NCBI RefSeq assembly: GCF_041102775.1
Contig: NZ_JBGCUO010000001.1
Coordinates: 434,001-498,000, forward strand
Length of the DNA: 64,000 bases
DNA from: Alcanivorax sp. REN37
GTDB lineage: Bacteria > Pseudomonadota > Gammaproteobacteria > Pseudomonadales > Alcanivoracaceae
Reading direction: 5' to 3'
The translations under genes and the position numbers were made by a program. This document shows positions 35,577 to 44,556 of this stretch, in pieces (positions within the stretch are counted from its first letter, which is position 1; every line of letters begins with the position of its first letter). Below the pieces are notes generated by a model. It searched no databases. It had not been told where the DNA came from and saw only the letters and a program-made list of their open reading frames with translations.

Positions 35577-36032
35577 ATGAACGCCACGGTCACGTTGCAG
35601 TGGTCGCAAGACTACGAAACCGGCATCGACATCATTGATCAGCAGCACCGGCAGCTGTTCGAGTATTTCGCTTTGATTGAGGACCAAATCGGCGCTGGCC
35701 AGTTGGATCAATTGCCGGTGGTGGTGCGCGGGCTGGTGGACTACGCCATTTCCCACAACACCTTTGAGGAAAGCCTGATGGAGCAGGCGGGTTACCCGAT
35801 GTTGACGGCCCACCGCCGCGTCCACGAAGCGTTTCGGCTACGGGCGCTCGGGTATGTGGCGCGCTTGGATCATGGCGAGGAGCCGATGAAGCTGGCGCGC
35901 GAGGTGCGCATCGATATCGGCCTGTGGCTGATCAATCACATCAAGCGCGAGGACCGCCATTACGTGCCTTATGTGCGCAAGGTGCTGGAGCCCGGCATCG
36001 TCAGTGGTCTGCTGCGGCGCTTTTTCCGCTGA
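35577..36032 (+). CDS. bacteriohemerythrin
   Basis: A 151-residue cytoplasmic four-helix O2-binding protein with a non-heme diiron site. All seven canonical ligands are present in order: His24 (QQHRQLFEYF), His60 and Glu64 (HNTFEE), His79 and His83 (HRRVHE), His121 and Asp126 (HIKRED). It probably stores, delivers or scavenges O2 for other enzymes. GGGAGGA lies 6 bases before the ATG at 35577. It follows envZ by 187 bases on the same strand. Confidence 0.95.
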   Translation: MNATVTLQWSQDYETGIDIIDQQHRQLFEYFALIEDQIGAGQLDQLPVVVRGLVDYAISHNTFEESLMEQAGYPMLTAHRRVHEAFRLRALGYVARLDHGEEPMKLAREVRIDIGLWLINHIKREDRHYVPYVRKVLEPGIVSGLLRRFFR

Positions 36033-36046
36033 TCCGGCAATAAAAG

Positions 36047-36067
36047 AGGGCGCCCGAGGGCGCCCTT
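36047..36067 (+). terminator. hairpin after the bacteriohemerythrin gene
   Basis: AGGGCGCC (36047-36054) pairs with GGCGCCCT (36059-36066) with loop CGAG, 14 bases after the stop; only TT follows. Confidence 0.65.
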
Positions 36068-36406
36068 AAGTCTGAACAGACGGACCAGGACTGTTCAGTA
36101 GTGTCGTGCTTTATCTGCCTTTCATTCAGCTTGCGATGATGCTGCCCCTGCACGGCCGGATGGCGGTTGCCACCCGGCCTGGAAGAGGCGGTGACCGCAG
36201 TGGTGACAGTGGCTGCAGCCAGGGACCAGTTGGCAGAGCCGGTTGCCACCGTGGCTGTGTCAGTCCTCGGACCAAGGCTGGCACAGTGCGGTCACAGTCA
36301 CTGTGAGGCCGGCGGCAAGGGAAAGTTCATCAAACGGCAGAGACAGTGTCGCCGACGCTGGCTTTATGCAGCGATATCAGCAGCTTGCGAGGTGTAAGAA
36401 ATTGTT

Positions 36407-36430
36407 GCGGGCGGCAGGGGTGCCGCCCGC
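36407..36430 (-). terminator. hairpin downstream of ndh
   Basis: 10-bp arms GCGGGCGGCA (36407-36416) and TGCCGCCCGC (36421-36430) with loop GGGG begin 8 bases beyond the ndh stop. On the minus strand it is followed by AACAATTT, a weak T-run. Confidence 0.6.
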
Positions 36431-36438
36431 GGGCAGGC

Positions 36439-37734
36439 TCAGTGCAGCTTCAGGCGCGGACGCACCAGACGGTTGAAGCGGCCAGCGATCAGCAGCATCA
36501 CCGTGCGCGGCCAGCCGTACAGGGCGGCTTGGTGCATGCGGTACAGGCTGATGTACGCCCAGCGTGCCAAGGCGCCTTCGATGAACAGGTTGCTGCCCTT
36601 GGCGGTGGGGATCAGCGTGCCCACCGAGGAGTACTTGCTCAGCGACACCAGCGAACCGCGGTCGCGGTAGACGAACGGCGTCGGCGTGCGGCCACGTAGG
36701 ACGACGCCTTCCAAGCTCTTGGCCAAATGGTGCGCCATTTGCTGCGCGGTTTGTGCGCGTGGCGGCAACGGCCGCTCGCTGCCGGGCAGGATGCAGCTGG
36801 CGCTGTCGCCGATCACATACACCTGTTCATGGCCGCGTGCCTGCAGCGTCGGCTCCACGTCGATCTGGCCGATGCGGTTGAAGCTGAAGCCTTGCAGGCT
36901 GCTGAGCACGTCCGGTGCTTTCACGCCGGCCGCCCACACCAGCAAATCGCCTTCGATGCGCTCGCCGCCTTTGACCACAAAGGCGCCGGCTTCGGCGCAC
37001 TCCACCAGCGTGTCGGTGTGCACCTTCACGCCCAGCCGCTCCAGATGGGAACGGGCCGAAGACGATACTTTTTCCGGCAGCGCCGGCAGCAGCCGTGAGG
37101 TGGCCTCGATCAGGTGCACATTCAGGCGCCGGCGGTCGAGGTGCTCGTGGCCGTAGAGCTTGAGCATCGACACCGCGTGGTGCAGTTCCGCCGCCAGCTC
37201 TACGCCGGTGGCGCCGCCGCCGACGATGGCGATCGACAGCGGGCGGTTCTCGAAATCCGCCTGCATGCAGGCATTAAGGAAGCGCTCGCGGAACCGCTCG
37301 GCCTGGCGGCGGCTGTCCATGAACATGGCATGCTCGCGCACGCCGGGGGTGTTGAAGTCATTGCTCTGGCTGCCCAGCGCCAGCACCAAGTAGTCGTAAT
37401 CCATGGTGCGTTCCGGCAGCACGGTCTGGCCGTTGGCACCCACCACCGCCGCCAGCGTCACGCTGCGTGCGGCGGTATCCACCGCGGTAAGCGCGCCGGG
37501 CACAAAGCGGTAATGGTTGAGACGGGCGTGGGCGCGGAAATCCACCGCATCCAAATCGGCGTCGATGGCGCCGGTGGCGACCTCGTGATAGCGCGGCTTC
37601 CAGACGTGGTTGGTATTGCTGTCGATCAGCACCACATCGGCCAATTGTTTACGGCCGAGCCGCTTGCCGAGGAAGGTGACCAAGGGCAGGCCGCCGGCGC
37701 CGCCGCCGACCACCAGAATTCTCGGTGCCGTCAT
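36439..37734 (-). CDS. ndh: type II NADH:quinone oxidoreductase (NDH-2)
   Basis: A peripheral-membrane flavoprotein that passes electrons from NADH to quinone without pumping protons. The 431-residue product has the FAD site ILVVGGGAGGLPLVTFLGKR, the NADH site SIAIVGGGATGVELAAELHH, LLVWAAGVKAPD and VYVIGDSASC, and the C-terminal amphipathic/membrane-binding segment (ARWAYISLYRMHQAALYG). The ATG at 37734 has GGAG upstream; the frame extends further without similarity. It is divergent from hemC. Confidence 0.95.
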   Translation of the reverse strand: MTAPRILVVGGGAGGLPLVTFLGKRLGRKQLADVVLIDSNTNHVWKPRYHEVATGAIDADLDAVDFRAHARLNHYRFVPGALTAVDTAARSVTLAAVVGANGQTVLPERTMDYDYLVLALGSQSNDFNTPGVREHAMFMDSRRQAERFRERFLNACMQADFENRPLSIAIVGGGATGVELAAELHHAVSMLKLYGHEHLDRRRLNVHLIEATSRLLPALPEKVSSSARSHLERLGVKVHTDTLVECAEAGAFVVKGGERIEGDLLVWAAGVKAPDVLSSLQGFSFNRIGQIDVEPTLQARGHEQVYVIGDSASCILPGSERPLPPRAQTAQQMAHHLAKSLEGVVLRGRTPTPFVYRDRGSLVSLSKYSSVGTLIPTAKGSNLFIEGALARWAYISLYRMHQAALYGWPRTVMLLIAGRFNRLVRPRLKLH

Positions 37735-37900
37735 GACTTTCTCCAGACCAGGGGGTGAGCGCAGTGTAGGGCGCTGACGAGGCTTGTCCATAGGTCAATG
37801 GTGGGGCGGTGCGGACGCAGGCAGGCAGTGTTTGCGGTACACTGCCGCCCTTGAAACGGCCCCGCCGGGGCAGCCCCGCGCATTCGACCGAGGACCTGTC

Positions 37901-38839
37901 ATGACCGCATCTGTGCTTCGCATCGCCACCCGCTCCAGTCCGCTTGCTGTGTGGCAGGCCGAGTTCGTCAAATCAGAACTGCAGGCGCTGCATCCGGAGT
38001 TGGCGGTGGAGCTGGTGCGCATCAAAACCCAGGGCGACAAGATCCTCGATACGCCGCTGGCCAAGATCGGTGGCAAGGGCCTGTTCGTGAAAGAACTGGA
38101 AGAGGCGATGCTCGATGGCCGTGCCGATATCGCCGTACATTCGATGAAGGACGTGCCGATGGTGCTGCCGGACGGGCTGTGCCTGCCGGTGATCTGTGCG
38201 CGCCATGATCCGCGTGATGCATTTGTATCCAATGATTACGCACGTCTGGAAGACCTGCCGCAGGGCGCGCGCGTGGGCACCTCTAGCCTGCGCCGCTCGG
38301 CACAGCTGCAAGCCTGGCGTCCGGATCTGCAGGTGCTGAGTTTGCGCGGCAACGTGCAGACCCGGCTCGGCAAACTCGACGCCGGCGAGTTCGACGGCAT
38401 CCTGCTGGCCGCCGCCGGCCTCAAGCGACTGGAGTTGACCGACCGCATTCGTCACGAGCTGTCCGCCGAGCAAAGCCTGCCGGCGGTGGGTCAGGGCGCC
38501 GTCGGCATTGAATGCCGCAGTGAGGATCCGCGGGTGCATGCGTTGCTGGTGCCGCTCAATGATGTCGACACTTGGGATTGCGTGGTGGCCGAGCGCGCCC
38601 TGAACCGCCGGCTGGAAGGTGGCTGCCAAGTGCCGATTGCCGCCTTCGCGGAGTTGGAGGGCGATACCCTGACGCTGCGCGCCTTGGTCGCCAGCGAAGA
38701 CGGCAGCGAAGTGCTGCGCGCGCAGCAGCAGGCACCCCGTGGCGAGGCCGAAGCGCTTGGCATCGCGGTGGCGGAAACGCTGCTGTCACAGGGCGCCGGC
38801 CGTATCCTCGCTGCGGTTTACGGGCACGCGCCGCAATGA
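37901..38839 (+). CDS. hemC: hydroxymethylbilane synthase (porphobilinogen deaminase)
   Basis: HemC polymerises four porphobilinogens to hydroxymethylbilane in heme synthesis. The 312-residue product has [56 protein letters not shown] and GCQVPIAAF, whose Cys carries the dipyrromethane cofactor. GAGGA lies about 7 bases before the ATG at 37901. It is the first gene of hemC-hemD-hemX-hemY and overlaps hemD by 4 bases. Confidence 0.97.
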   Translation: MTASVLRIATRSSPLAVWQAEFVKSELQALHPELAVELVRIKTQGDKILDTPLAKIGGKGLFVKELEEAMLDGRADIAVHSMKDVPMVLPDGLCLPVICARHDPRDAFVSNDYARLEDLPQGARVGTSSLRRSAQLQAWRPDLQVLSLRGNVQTRLGKLDAGEFDGILLAAAGLKRLELTDRIRHELSAEQSLPAVGQGAVGIECRSEDPRVHALLVPLNDVDTWDCVVAERALNRRLEGGCQVPIAAFAELEGDTLTLRALVASEDGSEVLRAQQQAPRGEAEALGIAVAETLLSQGAGRILAAVYGHAPQ

Positions 38840-39558
38840 CTCAGCATGTGCTGGTCACTCGGCCGCAAGGTCAGCAGCATGCCATCATGGCGCTGCTGCA
38901 GGCGGCCGGCTTCCACGCCAGTCACCAACCGACGCTGACGTTGTCGCCGCTGCCGCTGGCGGCAGCGGACCGCACCCGGCTGTTAGATCTCGACCAGTAT
39001 CAAGGGGTGTTTTTCGTCAGCCCCAATGCGGTGCGTTTCGGAGTCGAAGCGCTGCGCGACTTCTGGCCGCAGTGGCCGGTGGATGTGCACTGGCTGGCGG
39101 TGGGTGATGCCACCGCAGCGGCTCTGCGCGCCGAAGGCCTGGATGTGATCAGTCCGCCCACCGGGTTCAACTCCGAAGCGGTGCTGGAGCTGCCGCAACT
39201 GCAACATGTGGCCGGTTGGAAAGTGCTGGTGCTGTGCGGTGACGGTGGCCGCATGTTGCTCACCGAAACATTGCGTGCCCGCGGTGCCGAGGTGGATCGC
39301 GTGGCGTTGTACCAGCGCGATTGCGCAAAAGATTTTAAATGGCCACCCGAAAAGCTGGCCGCAGCACTGGTGACCAGTGTAGAAAGCTGGCAGTGTCTGC
39401 TGAACCATTCCCCCGACCCGGAAATGCTCTATGTGGCCGGTAGCGCCCGCATCGGTGCTGCCATCGGCGCGGCGGGATTTGAACGAATTGCCGTGGCAGA
39501 CAGCCCGCATGATGAGGATATGGTGGCATGTCTAATCCAGCACCTGAGCAGCCCGTAA
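38836..39558 (+). CDS. hemD: uroporphyrinogen-III synthase
   Basis: HemD cyclises hydroxymethylbilane to uroporphyrinogen III with inversion of ring D. The 240-residue product has the expected weak family conservation: start [62 protein letters not shown] and [11 protein letters not shown]. The ATG overlaps the hemC stop (ATGA), and the gene overlaps hemX by 31 bases. Confidence 0.93.
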   Translation: MTQHVLVTRPQGQQHAIMALLQAAGFHASHQPTLTLSPLPLAAADRTRLLDLDQYQGVFFVSPNAVRFGVEALRDFWPQWPVDVHWLAVGDATAAALRAEGLDVISPPTGFNSEAVLELPQLQHVAGWKVLVLCGDGGRMLLTETLRARGAEVDRVALYQRDCAKDFKWPPEKLAAALVTSVESWQCLLNHSPDPEMLYVAGSARIGAAIGAAGFERIAVADSPHDEDMVACLIQHLSSP

Positions 39559-40631
39559 CGGCCGCTGACGATAAAGCGGCGCAGACCGCTCCCCCCGGTA
39601 CCGCCCCGAAACGCCCGCCGATTCCGCCCCGCGCAACGCCGGCCAAACGCCGCGGCAGCCCGTGGAAGAAGCTCGGTTGGCTATTGTTGCTGCTGTTGAT
39701 CGCCGCCGGTGCCTTCTTCTCTTGGCAGTGGTGGGAGCTGTACCAAACCCAGCGCCATGCCGGTGACGGCTGGAAGCCAGAGCTGGGCCGGGTGGAGCAG
39801 CAGCAACAGCAGCAATTGGGTGAGTTGAGCAGCCAGCAGCAGGCGCTGGAGCGCAAGCTGGCGCAGTTGTCCGCCCAGTTGCAGGAGCTCGACGCGCGGC
39901 CGACGCCACAGGTGGTGCAGAGCCAAGGCAACGCCCGCGACGAACAGCGCCGGCTGCTGAACGAAGCCATGTCGTTGGCGAATCTAGCTGAGCAGCAATT
40001 GCTGCTGAGCGGTGACAGCGCCGCGTCGCGCCGTCTCTACAATGCTGCCGATGAGTTGCTATCCGGCGCTGACGTGCCCGGGGTGACCCGACTGCGCGCT
40101 GAATTGGCCAAGGATCTCGCCGCACTGGGCGCGGCAGACCACCTCGATGCCGTCACTGTGGTGCTGCGCCTGCAAGGGCTGGAGCAGCAGGTGGAGCGTC
40201 TGGCCACTACGCGCCCGGCGACGCTGGAGCAATTGGAAGCCGCCATCGCGCCGCCGCCGGACGACGCCAGTTGGTGGCAGCGGCTGGTGCATCATCTGCC
40301 GCTGCAGGTGCGCCGTCACCAGGACAACGCACCGGTACCGATGGACGACGCCACCCGCCAACTGGTGCGGGTGATGCTGGAATCTTCGTTGCAGGAAGCG
40401 CGCCTGGCGGTACTGCGCGGTAGCGGCCCGCTTTATGCCGGGGCGCTGCAGCGCGCCGAGTCGCTGGTCAACGAATGGTTCGATGAGCAGGACCCGATGG
40501 TGGCCAACTTCAGTGATCAGTTGGAAACGCTGCAGGGACTGTCGGTGGCGCGCGCATTGCCGGAACTCGGTCACGGCCTGCGCGCCATGCGCGCAGCCCG
40601 TGACGCGCTGCGCGATGGGGACCGCTCATGA
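39528..40631 (+). CDS. hemX: HemX family membrane protein
   Basis: HemX is annotated as a uroporphyrin-III C-methyltransferase-like protein, but the E. coli type lacks a clear methyltransferase domain and its function is unsettled. The 367-residue product has a Pro/Ala-rich cytoplasmic N-terminus, one membrane helix (LGWLLLLLLIAAGAFFSW), a Gln-rich coiled coil (RVEQQQQQQLGELSSQQQ) and a helical periplasmic domain (NEAMSLANLAEQQLLLSGD). It starts inside hemD and overlaps hemY by 4 bases. Confidence 0.9.
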   Translation: MSNPAPEQPVTAADDKAAQTAPPGTAPKRPPIPPRATPAKRRGSPWKKLGWLLLLLLIAAGAFFSWQWWELYQTQRHAGDGWKPELGRVEQQQQQQLGELSSQQQALERKLAQLSAQLQELDARPTPQVVQSQGNARDEQRRLLNEAMSLANLAEQQLLLSGDSAASRRLYNAADELLSGADVPGVTRLRAELAKDLAALGAADHLDAVTVVLRLQGLEQQVERLATTRPATLEQLEAAIAPPPDDASWWQRLVHHLPLQVRRHQDNAPVPMDDATRQLVRVMLESSLQEARLAVLRGSGPLYAGALQRAESLVNEWFDEQDPMVANFSDQLETLQGLSVARALPELGHGLRAMRAARDALRDGDRS

Positions 40632-41881
40632 AGAAACTGCTGCTGGGCTTGGCACTGCTGGTATTGGTGGTGGTCGGCGCGGTGCTGGTATTGGGCCAGA
40701 CGTTGCTGAAAGACCCCGGCTACGTGCTGATCGTGCACGGCAACACCGAAGTCACCACCTCGGTGAGTTTTTTGGTGCTGTGTGTGTTCCTGGCAGCCTT
40801 GGTATTGGTGCTGCTGACGTTGATCGCGGTGCCGCTGTGGCGGCTGCTGACGCCGGCCAGCTGGGGCCCCTGGCGCCGTCGTCGCGCCGGCCTCAAATCG
40901 ATGCGCGAAGGGCTGATGCATCTCGCGGAAGGTAATTGGCGTGATGCTGAAGACCGGCTCGAGCACGCTGCCAATCACAGTGAGTGGCCGCTGCCCGCAC
41001 TGCTCGGTGCCACCGTGGCGGCTCGCCAGCGGGGCGATGGCCACGCCGAACGCTACTGGTTGCGCGCTGCGGCCGAGTACCCGCGTGGCGAGCTGCCAGC
41101 GGCGCTGCTGGCGGCGCGTTTTGCGCTCAATGATGGTGTGCCGGCGCGCGCTCGCGAACACCTGCAAGCGATGCGCAGCCGCTACGGTGACAGCACCGTG
41201 TTGCTGACGATGCTGATGGAAGCCTGTACCCGTGAAGGCGACTGGGCCGCGCTGTGTGATTTGATCCCGCAGCTACGCCGGCTGCATCCAACCCCGCAAC
41301 TGGACCTGCGTGAGCGCCGTGCTTGGCAATCGCGCATGCGCCAGACCGCCAACAGCCCCAGCTATGACAACAATGAAGCGCGCCGCAACGCACTCACCCG
41401 ACTGTGGAAGAAAATGCCACAGCCGCTGCATCGCGAGCCGGTGTTGTGCGCGCAATACGCCGGTTACTTGGCCCAGTTCGGTGATGGCGAAGCGGCGCTC
41501 AAACGTATCGTTACGGCGCTGTCCCACCAGTGGGATGACGGTTTGCCGGCGGTGCTGGAAGCGATCAACGATATTTCGCCGGACCGGTTGCTGGCGCAGA
41601 TCGAAGAGTGGCTGCAGGCCCATCCGCGTCATCCGGTGGTGCTGCTCACCGGCGGCCGTATTGCGCTGAAAGCCCAGCTGTGGGGCCAGGCGCGGCGTTA
41701 CTTCGAACAAGGTGCTGCTGCCGGCAGCGTCAGTGCCCGTGCCGAGTTAGTGCGGTTGCTGGAAGCCCTGGGTGAAGGCGACGCGGTGCCGGAAAGTTAC
41801 CGCCAAGCATTGCTGGTGGAAGGCCATGCGCTACCGGTGTTGCCGCTGCCACGGCGGCGGGCGTTGCCGAGCGCCGAGTAA
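40628..41881 (+). CDS. hemY: HemY family membrane protein with TPR repeats
   Basis: The proteobacterial HemY (not the Bacillus oxidase of that name) is an inner-membrane protein with two N-terminal helices (LLLGLALLVLVVVGAVLVLG; VLCVFLAALVLVLLTLIAV) and a cytoplasmic tetratricopeptide region. The HemY_N pattern KMPQPLHREPVLCAQYAGYL and several TPR-like helices are visible in 417 residues. The molecular role is unknown, but co-occurrence with hemCDX is conserved. It is the last gene of the operon, followed by a strong terminator. Confidence 0.92.
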   Translation: MKKLLLGLALLVLVVVGAVLVLGQTLLKDPGYVLIVHGNTEVTTSVSFLVLCVFLAALVLVLLTLIAVPLWRLLTPASWGPWRRRRAGLKSMREGLMHLAEGNWRDAEDRLEHAANHSEWPLPALLGATVAARQRGDGHAERYWLRAAAEYPRGELPAALLAARFALNDGVPARAREHLQAMRSRYGDSTVLLTMLMEACTREGDWAALCDLIPQLRRLHPTPQLDLRERRAWQSRMRQTANSPSYDNNEARRNALTRLWKKMPQPLHREPVLCAQYAGYLAQFGDGEAALKRIVTALSHQWDDGLPAVLEAINDISPDRLLAQIEEWLQAHPRHPVVLLTGGRIALKAQLWGQARRYFEQGAAAGSVSARAELVRLLEALGEGDAVPESYRQALLVEGHALPVLPLPRRRALPSAE

Positions 41882-41896
41882 GCGCACTGCTGATTG

Positions 41897-41931
41897 CAAC
41901 AAGCCCCGCTTCTGCGGGGCTTGTTGGTTTT
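41897..41931 (+). terminator. rho-independent terminator of the hem operon
   Basis: 13-bp perfect arms (41897-41909 and 41914-41926) with loop TTCT are followed by GTTTT, 15 bases after the hemY stop and just before the end of convergent hemH. Confidence 0.92.
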
Positions 41932-41950
41932 GGGGCCGGCGGTCGTGTAA

Positions 41951-42985
41951 TCAGCTGTGACTGCGATCAGCCCAGTCGGCCAGCGGCGCCGCCAGTACCG
42001 CGGCCATCATGTTGATGTGGCGCGGTTCAGCGTTGAGTGCGCTGATGTATTCGAATCGCTCGCCACCGGCCTCGATGAAGTAACCACGGTTTTCCACCGC
42101 GATTTCCTCCAGCGTTTCCAAGCAGTCCGCCGAGAAGCCAGGGCAGAACAGCTGCACGTGTTTCACGCCCTGGCCGGGCAGCGCTTTCATGGTTTGGTCG
42201 GTGTAGGGCGTTAGCCATTTGGCTTTGCCGAAGCGGGATTGGAAGGTGGTTTGCCACGCATCCTCGGCCAGACCCAGCCGCGCTGCCAGCAACGCGGCAG
42301 TGGCGTGGCACTGCACCGGGTAGGGATCGCCGGCGGTGGCATAACGCTCCGGCACGCCGTGGAAGGAAAACACCAAGCGGTCGCCGCGACCATGGCGTGC
42401 CCAGTACTGCTCCACCTGTTCCGCCAGCGCCTCGATATAGGCCGGGTGGCGATGGTACTCGCCGACCACATGCAGGCTCGGCACCCAGCGGCGCCGGCGG
42501 AAATGCGCGCCGAGGGCGTCCACCACCGAGCCGGTGGTGGAACCGGAATACTGCGGGTAAAGCGGCAGCACGATCAGCTTGTCCACGCCGGCGGCTTGCA
42601 GGCGGTCCAGCTCCTGCGGCAGCGACGGTGAGCCGTAGCGCATGGCAAACGCCACCTCCAGCTGCGGGTACTGTGCTTGCAGTGCCTCACGCAACCGATC
42701 GCACTGGTCCTGGGTATGGAACAGCAGCGGCGAGCCGCGCTCGGTCCAGACGGTGCGATAAGCGGCAGCGGAGCGCTTTGGCCGCAGTCGCAGCACCAGC
42801 AGGTTGAGGATCAGCCACCACGGCAGGCGCGGGATCTCCACTACTCGCGGGTCCCACAGGAACTCCTTCAGGTAGCGGCGCAGGGCCGCCGGAGTGGGGG
42901 CATCAGGGGTGCCCAGGTTGACCAGCAGCACCGCCGTGCGGGGCTGGTCGAACACGGCATTGGCATGGGGACTCTGGTAGCGCAT
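41951..42985 (-). CDS. hemH: ferrochelatase
   Basis: HemH inserts Fe2+ into protoporphyrin IX, the last step of heme b synthesis. The 344-residue product has AVLLVNLGTPDAP, RYGSPSLPQEL, LIVLPLYPQYSGSTTGSVVD, the catalytic-His motif LVFSFHGVPER, TFQSRFGKAKWLTPYTD and LFCPGFSADCLETLEEIA. The ATG at 42985 has GGGAG 5 bases upstream; a GTG at 42997 is less likely. It lies 15 bases after the flavoreductase gene on the same strand and faces the other heme genes. Confidence 0.96.
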   Translation of the reverse strand: MRYQSPHANAVFDQPRTAVLLVNLGTPDAPTPAALRRYLKEFLWDPRVVEIPRLPWWLILNLLVLRLRPKRSAAAYRTVWTERGSPLLFHTQDQCDRLREALQAQYPQLEVAFAMRYGSPSLPQELDRLQAAGVDKLIVLPLYPQYSGSTTGSVVDALGAHFRRRRWVPSLHVVGEYHRHPAYIEALAEQVEQYWARHGRGDRLVFSFHGVPERYATAGDPYPVQCHATAALLAARLGLAEDAWQTTFQSRFGKAKWLTPYTDQTMKALPGQGVKHVQLFCPGFSADCLETLEEIAVENRGYFIEAGGERFEYISALNAEPRHINMMAAVLAAPLADWADRSHS

Positions 42986-43000
42986 CACGACTCCCACCCC

Positions 43001-44011
43001 TCAATCGCGGGGCGCGTAATCAAACACATCGGAATGGATATCGGCACGGGGCACACCGGCGGCCGCCAGCGCATCATGCACGGCCCAGGCCATCGGCGGC
43101 GAGCCGGCCACATGGAATTCGCCCCAGGCGTGGTGCGGCAGGTCCGCCAGCACCGGCTCCTGCACCAGTCCGTGCACGTAGCCCGCCTGCGGCAGGTCGG
43201 ACAGCGCCAGTACCAGCGCAATGCCGTGCTCGGCTGCCCAGTGGCGCGCCAGCGACTCCAGGTACAGGTCCGGCTGTTGGCGGGCGCCCCAGTACAGACG
43301 AATCGGCGGCGGTGAGGGCAGTGTCAGCAGCTGCTCGATCATGGCCTTCACCGGCGCAAAGCCAGTGGAGCCGCAGATGAACCACTGCGGCCGCGTCGAC
43401 GGGTGTTCGCCCAAGTGGCGGGTGCCCTGCGGCAACGTCACCTGCACCGTGGCGTGCTCGGCCAGTGCGGCCATCAGGTGGTCGGTGGAGGCTTGGCCAG
43501 CGGGGTGGCGCACGTGCAGCTCCAGCATCCGCGCCGGTGCCGGATTGGCGATCGAGAACGCGGACAGGCTGCCGCCCGGCACCTGCAACAACAGGTACTG
43601 GCCGGCATACCAGCGTACTTTGCGGCCGGCGGGCAGCCGCAGCAGTACCCGGCTGACATCCGGGCTGAGGGGGTCGATGGCGTGGACTTGGCAAGCTACT
43701 TCAAACACCGGCAACTGGCCCGGCGCGGTGACATCCGGCACGTCAATCTCGCAATCACTCAAGGCATAAGCGACGCAGTATAGCACCTGACAAGGTGATT
43801 CCGGGGTGGCGCAGAGGTGTTGTTCGGCACTGGCCAAATTGCCGATCCGCTGGCGCACCTTACCGTGCAGCAGGGTGCCCTGGCAGCGCAGGCAATTGCC
43901 GTTGCGGCAGGCGTGGGGGAAACCGAAACCGGCGCGGCGACCGGCCTCCAACAGCGTGTCTTCGGGGCCGGCGTCGAACCCTTCGGACAGATGGCGGACG
44001 GTGATGCGCAT
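43001..44011 (-). CDS. 2Fe-2S ferredoxin / FAD-NAD(P)H reductase fusion
   Basis: A single-chain electron-transfer protein often annotated as CDP-6-deoxy-delta-3,4-glucoseen reductase-like. The N-terminal plant-type ferredoxin domain has Cys ligands in CRNGNCLRC and HLCATPESPC; then come an FAD-binding barrel (YAGQYLLLQVPGGSLSAFSI, a variant of RxYS) and an NAD(P)-binding domain (WFICGSTGFAPVKAMIEQLL, FHVAGSPPMAWAVHDAL). The 336-residue length fits. The start is the ATG at 44011, without an obvious ribosome binding site. The partner oxygenase or dehydrase is unknown; position between a MAPEG gene and hemH does not settle it. Confidence 0.85.
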   Translation of the reverse strand: MRITVRHLSEGFDAGPEDTLLEAGRRAGFGFPHACRNGNCLRCQGTLLHGKVRQRIGNLASAEQHLCATPESPCQVLYCVAYALSDCEIDVPDVTAPGQLPVFEVACQVHAIDPLSPDVSRVLLRLPAGRKVRWYAGQYLLLQVPGGSLSAFSIANPAPARMLELHVRHPAGQASTDHLMAALAEHATVQVTLPQGTRHLGEHPSTRPQWFICGSTGFAPVKAMIEQLLTLPSPPPIRLYWGARQQPDLYLESLARHWAAEHGIALVLALSDLPQAGYVHGLVQEPVLADLPHHAWGEFHVAGSPPMAWAVHDALAAAGVPRADIHSDVFDYAPRD

Positions 44012-44049
44012 CGTTGAAGGGGCGGCCGCTGACGACCGCCCCGGCTGCC

Positions 44050-44436
44050 TCAGCCCGCGCTCATCACGAACAGCGCGACGATGATGGCAACGCCAACGAA
44101 CCACACCAGCGACCGCAGAATGGCCAGGTCGGCGATGTAGCAGAGGCCGTACACCAGACGGCTGATCACGAACGCCACCGCCAGTTGGTCCAGCGTCGGC
44201 TGGGCGATCTGACCGATGGTGTGTGCCACCAGCACCGCCGCCAAGAACGCGGGGGTGATTTCAAAGCTGTTTTGCTGCGCCCAGTTGGCGCGTTGGCGGG
44301 ACCCTTGCAGGGTCTGCAGGAACTCGCGCGGGTTGTGGTTTTGTTTGGGACCAAAATCGCCGCGGAACTTGGCAAAGAACGTGAACAGGTACGGCAGCAA
44401 GATGGCTGCAAGCATCGCCCAATATGCTGTGGTCAT
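44050..44436 (-). CDS. MAPEG family membrane protein
   Basis: A 128-residue four-helix membrane protein of the MAPEG (eicosanoid/glutathione metabolism) family. Conserved features are NPREFLQTLQGSRQRANWAQ (the loop with N-P-R and the RAxxA-type segment) and FEITPAFLAAVLVAHTIG. In bacteria these proteins may be glutathione-dependent detoxification enzymes. The gene is 38 bases upstream of the flavoreductase gene on the same strand, so a MAPEG-reductase-hemH transcript is likely. Confidence 0.88.
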   Translation of the reverse strand: MTTAYWAMLAAILLPYLFTFFAKFRGDFGPKQNHNPREFLQTLQGSRQRANWAQQNSFEITPAFLAAVLVAHTIGQIAQPTLDQLAVAFVISRLVYGLCYIADLAILRSLVWFVGVAIIVALFVMSAG

Positions 44437-44522
44437 GGGACCTCCTGGAATGTTGTTGTGGGTGGAGCGTTGCCAAGAGTGCCATGGCTGGCAGGCTGAC
44501 GGCAGCCGCCGAAAGCATGAAA

Positions 44523-44547
44523 CCCCACCGGCGCTTGGCCGGTGGGG
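44523..44547 (-). terminator. terminator downstream of ilvD
   Basis: 10-bp perfect arms CCCCACCGGC (44523-44532) and GCCGGTGGGG (44538-44547) with a 5-base loop are followed on the minus strand by TTT, 9 bases after the ilvD stop. Confidence 0.8.
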
Positions 44548-44556
44548 AAGCGGGGC

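Larger units (their letters stand above)
36033..36438. other. 406-bp gap between convergent genes with nested inverted repeats
   Basis: No open frame here looks coding. GTGACCGCA (36191-36199) is complementary to TGCGGTCAC (36287-36295), enclosing CAGCCA (36216-36221)/TGGCTG (36252-36257) and TGGCA/TGCCA. TCACAGT-C-ACTGTGA (36292-36306) is a further perfect palindrome. A structured small RNA is possible but unproven. Confidence 0.4.

Noticed and set aside
36001-36397. Several 60-120 codon frames between bacteriohemerythrin and ndh
   Set aside because: They lack ribosome binding sites, have biased repetitive composition and no recognisable domain; the inverted repeats explain the pattern better.
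37859-37875. CCCCGCCGGGG hairpin upstream of hemC as a regulatory RNA
   Set aside because: The loop is too small and the stem short; such repeats are common by chance in this composition.
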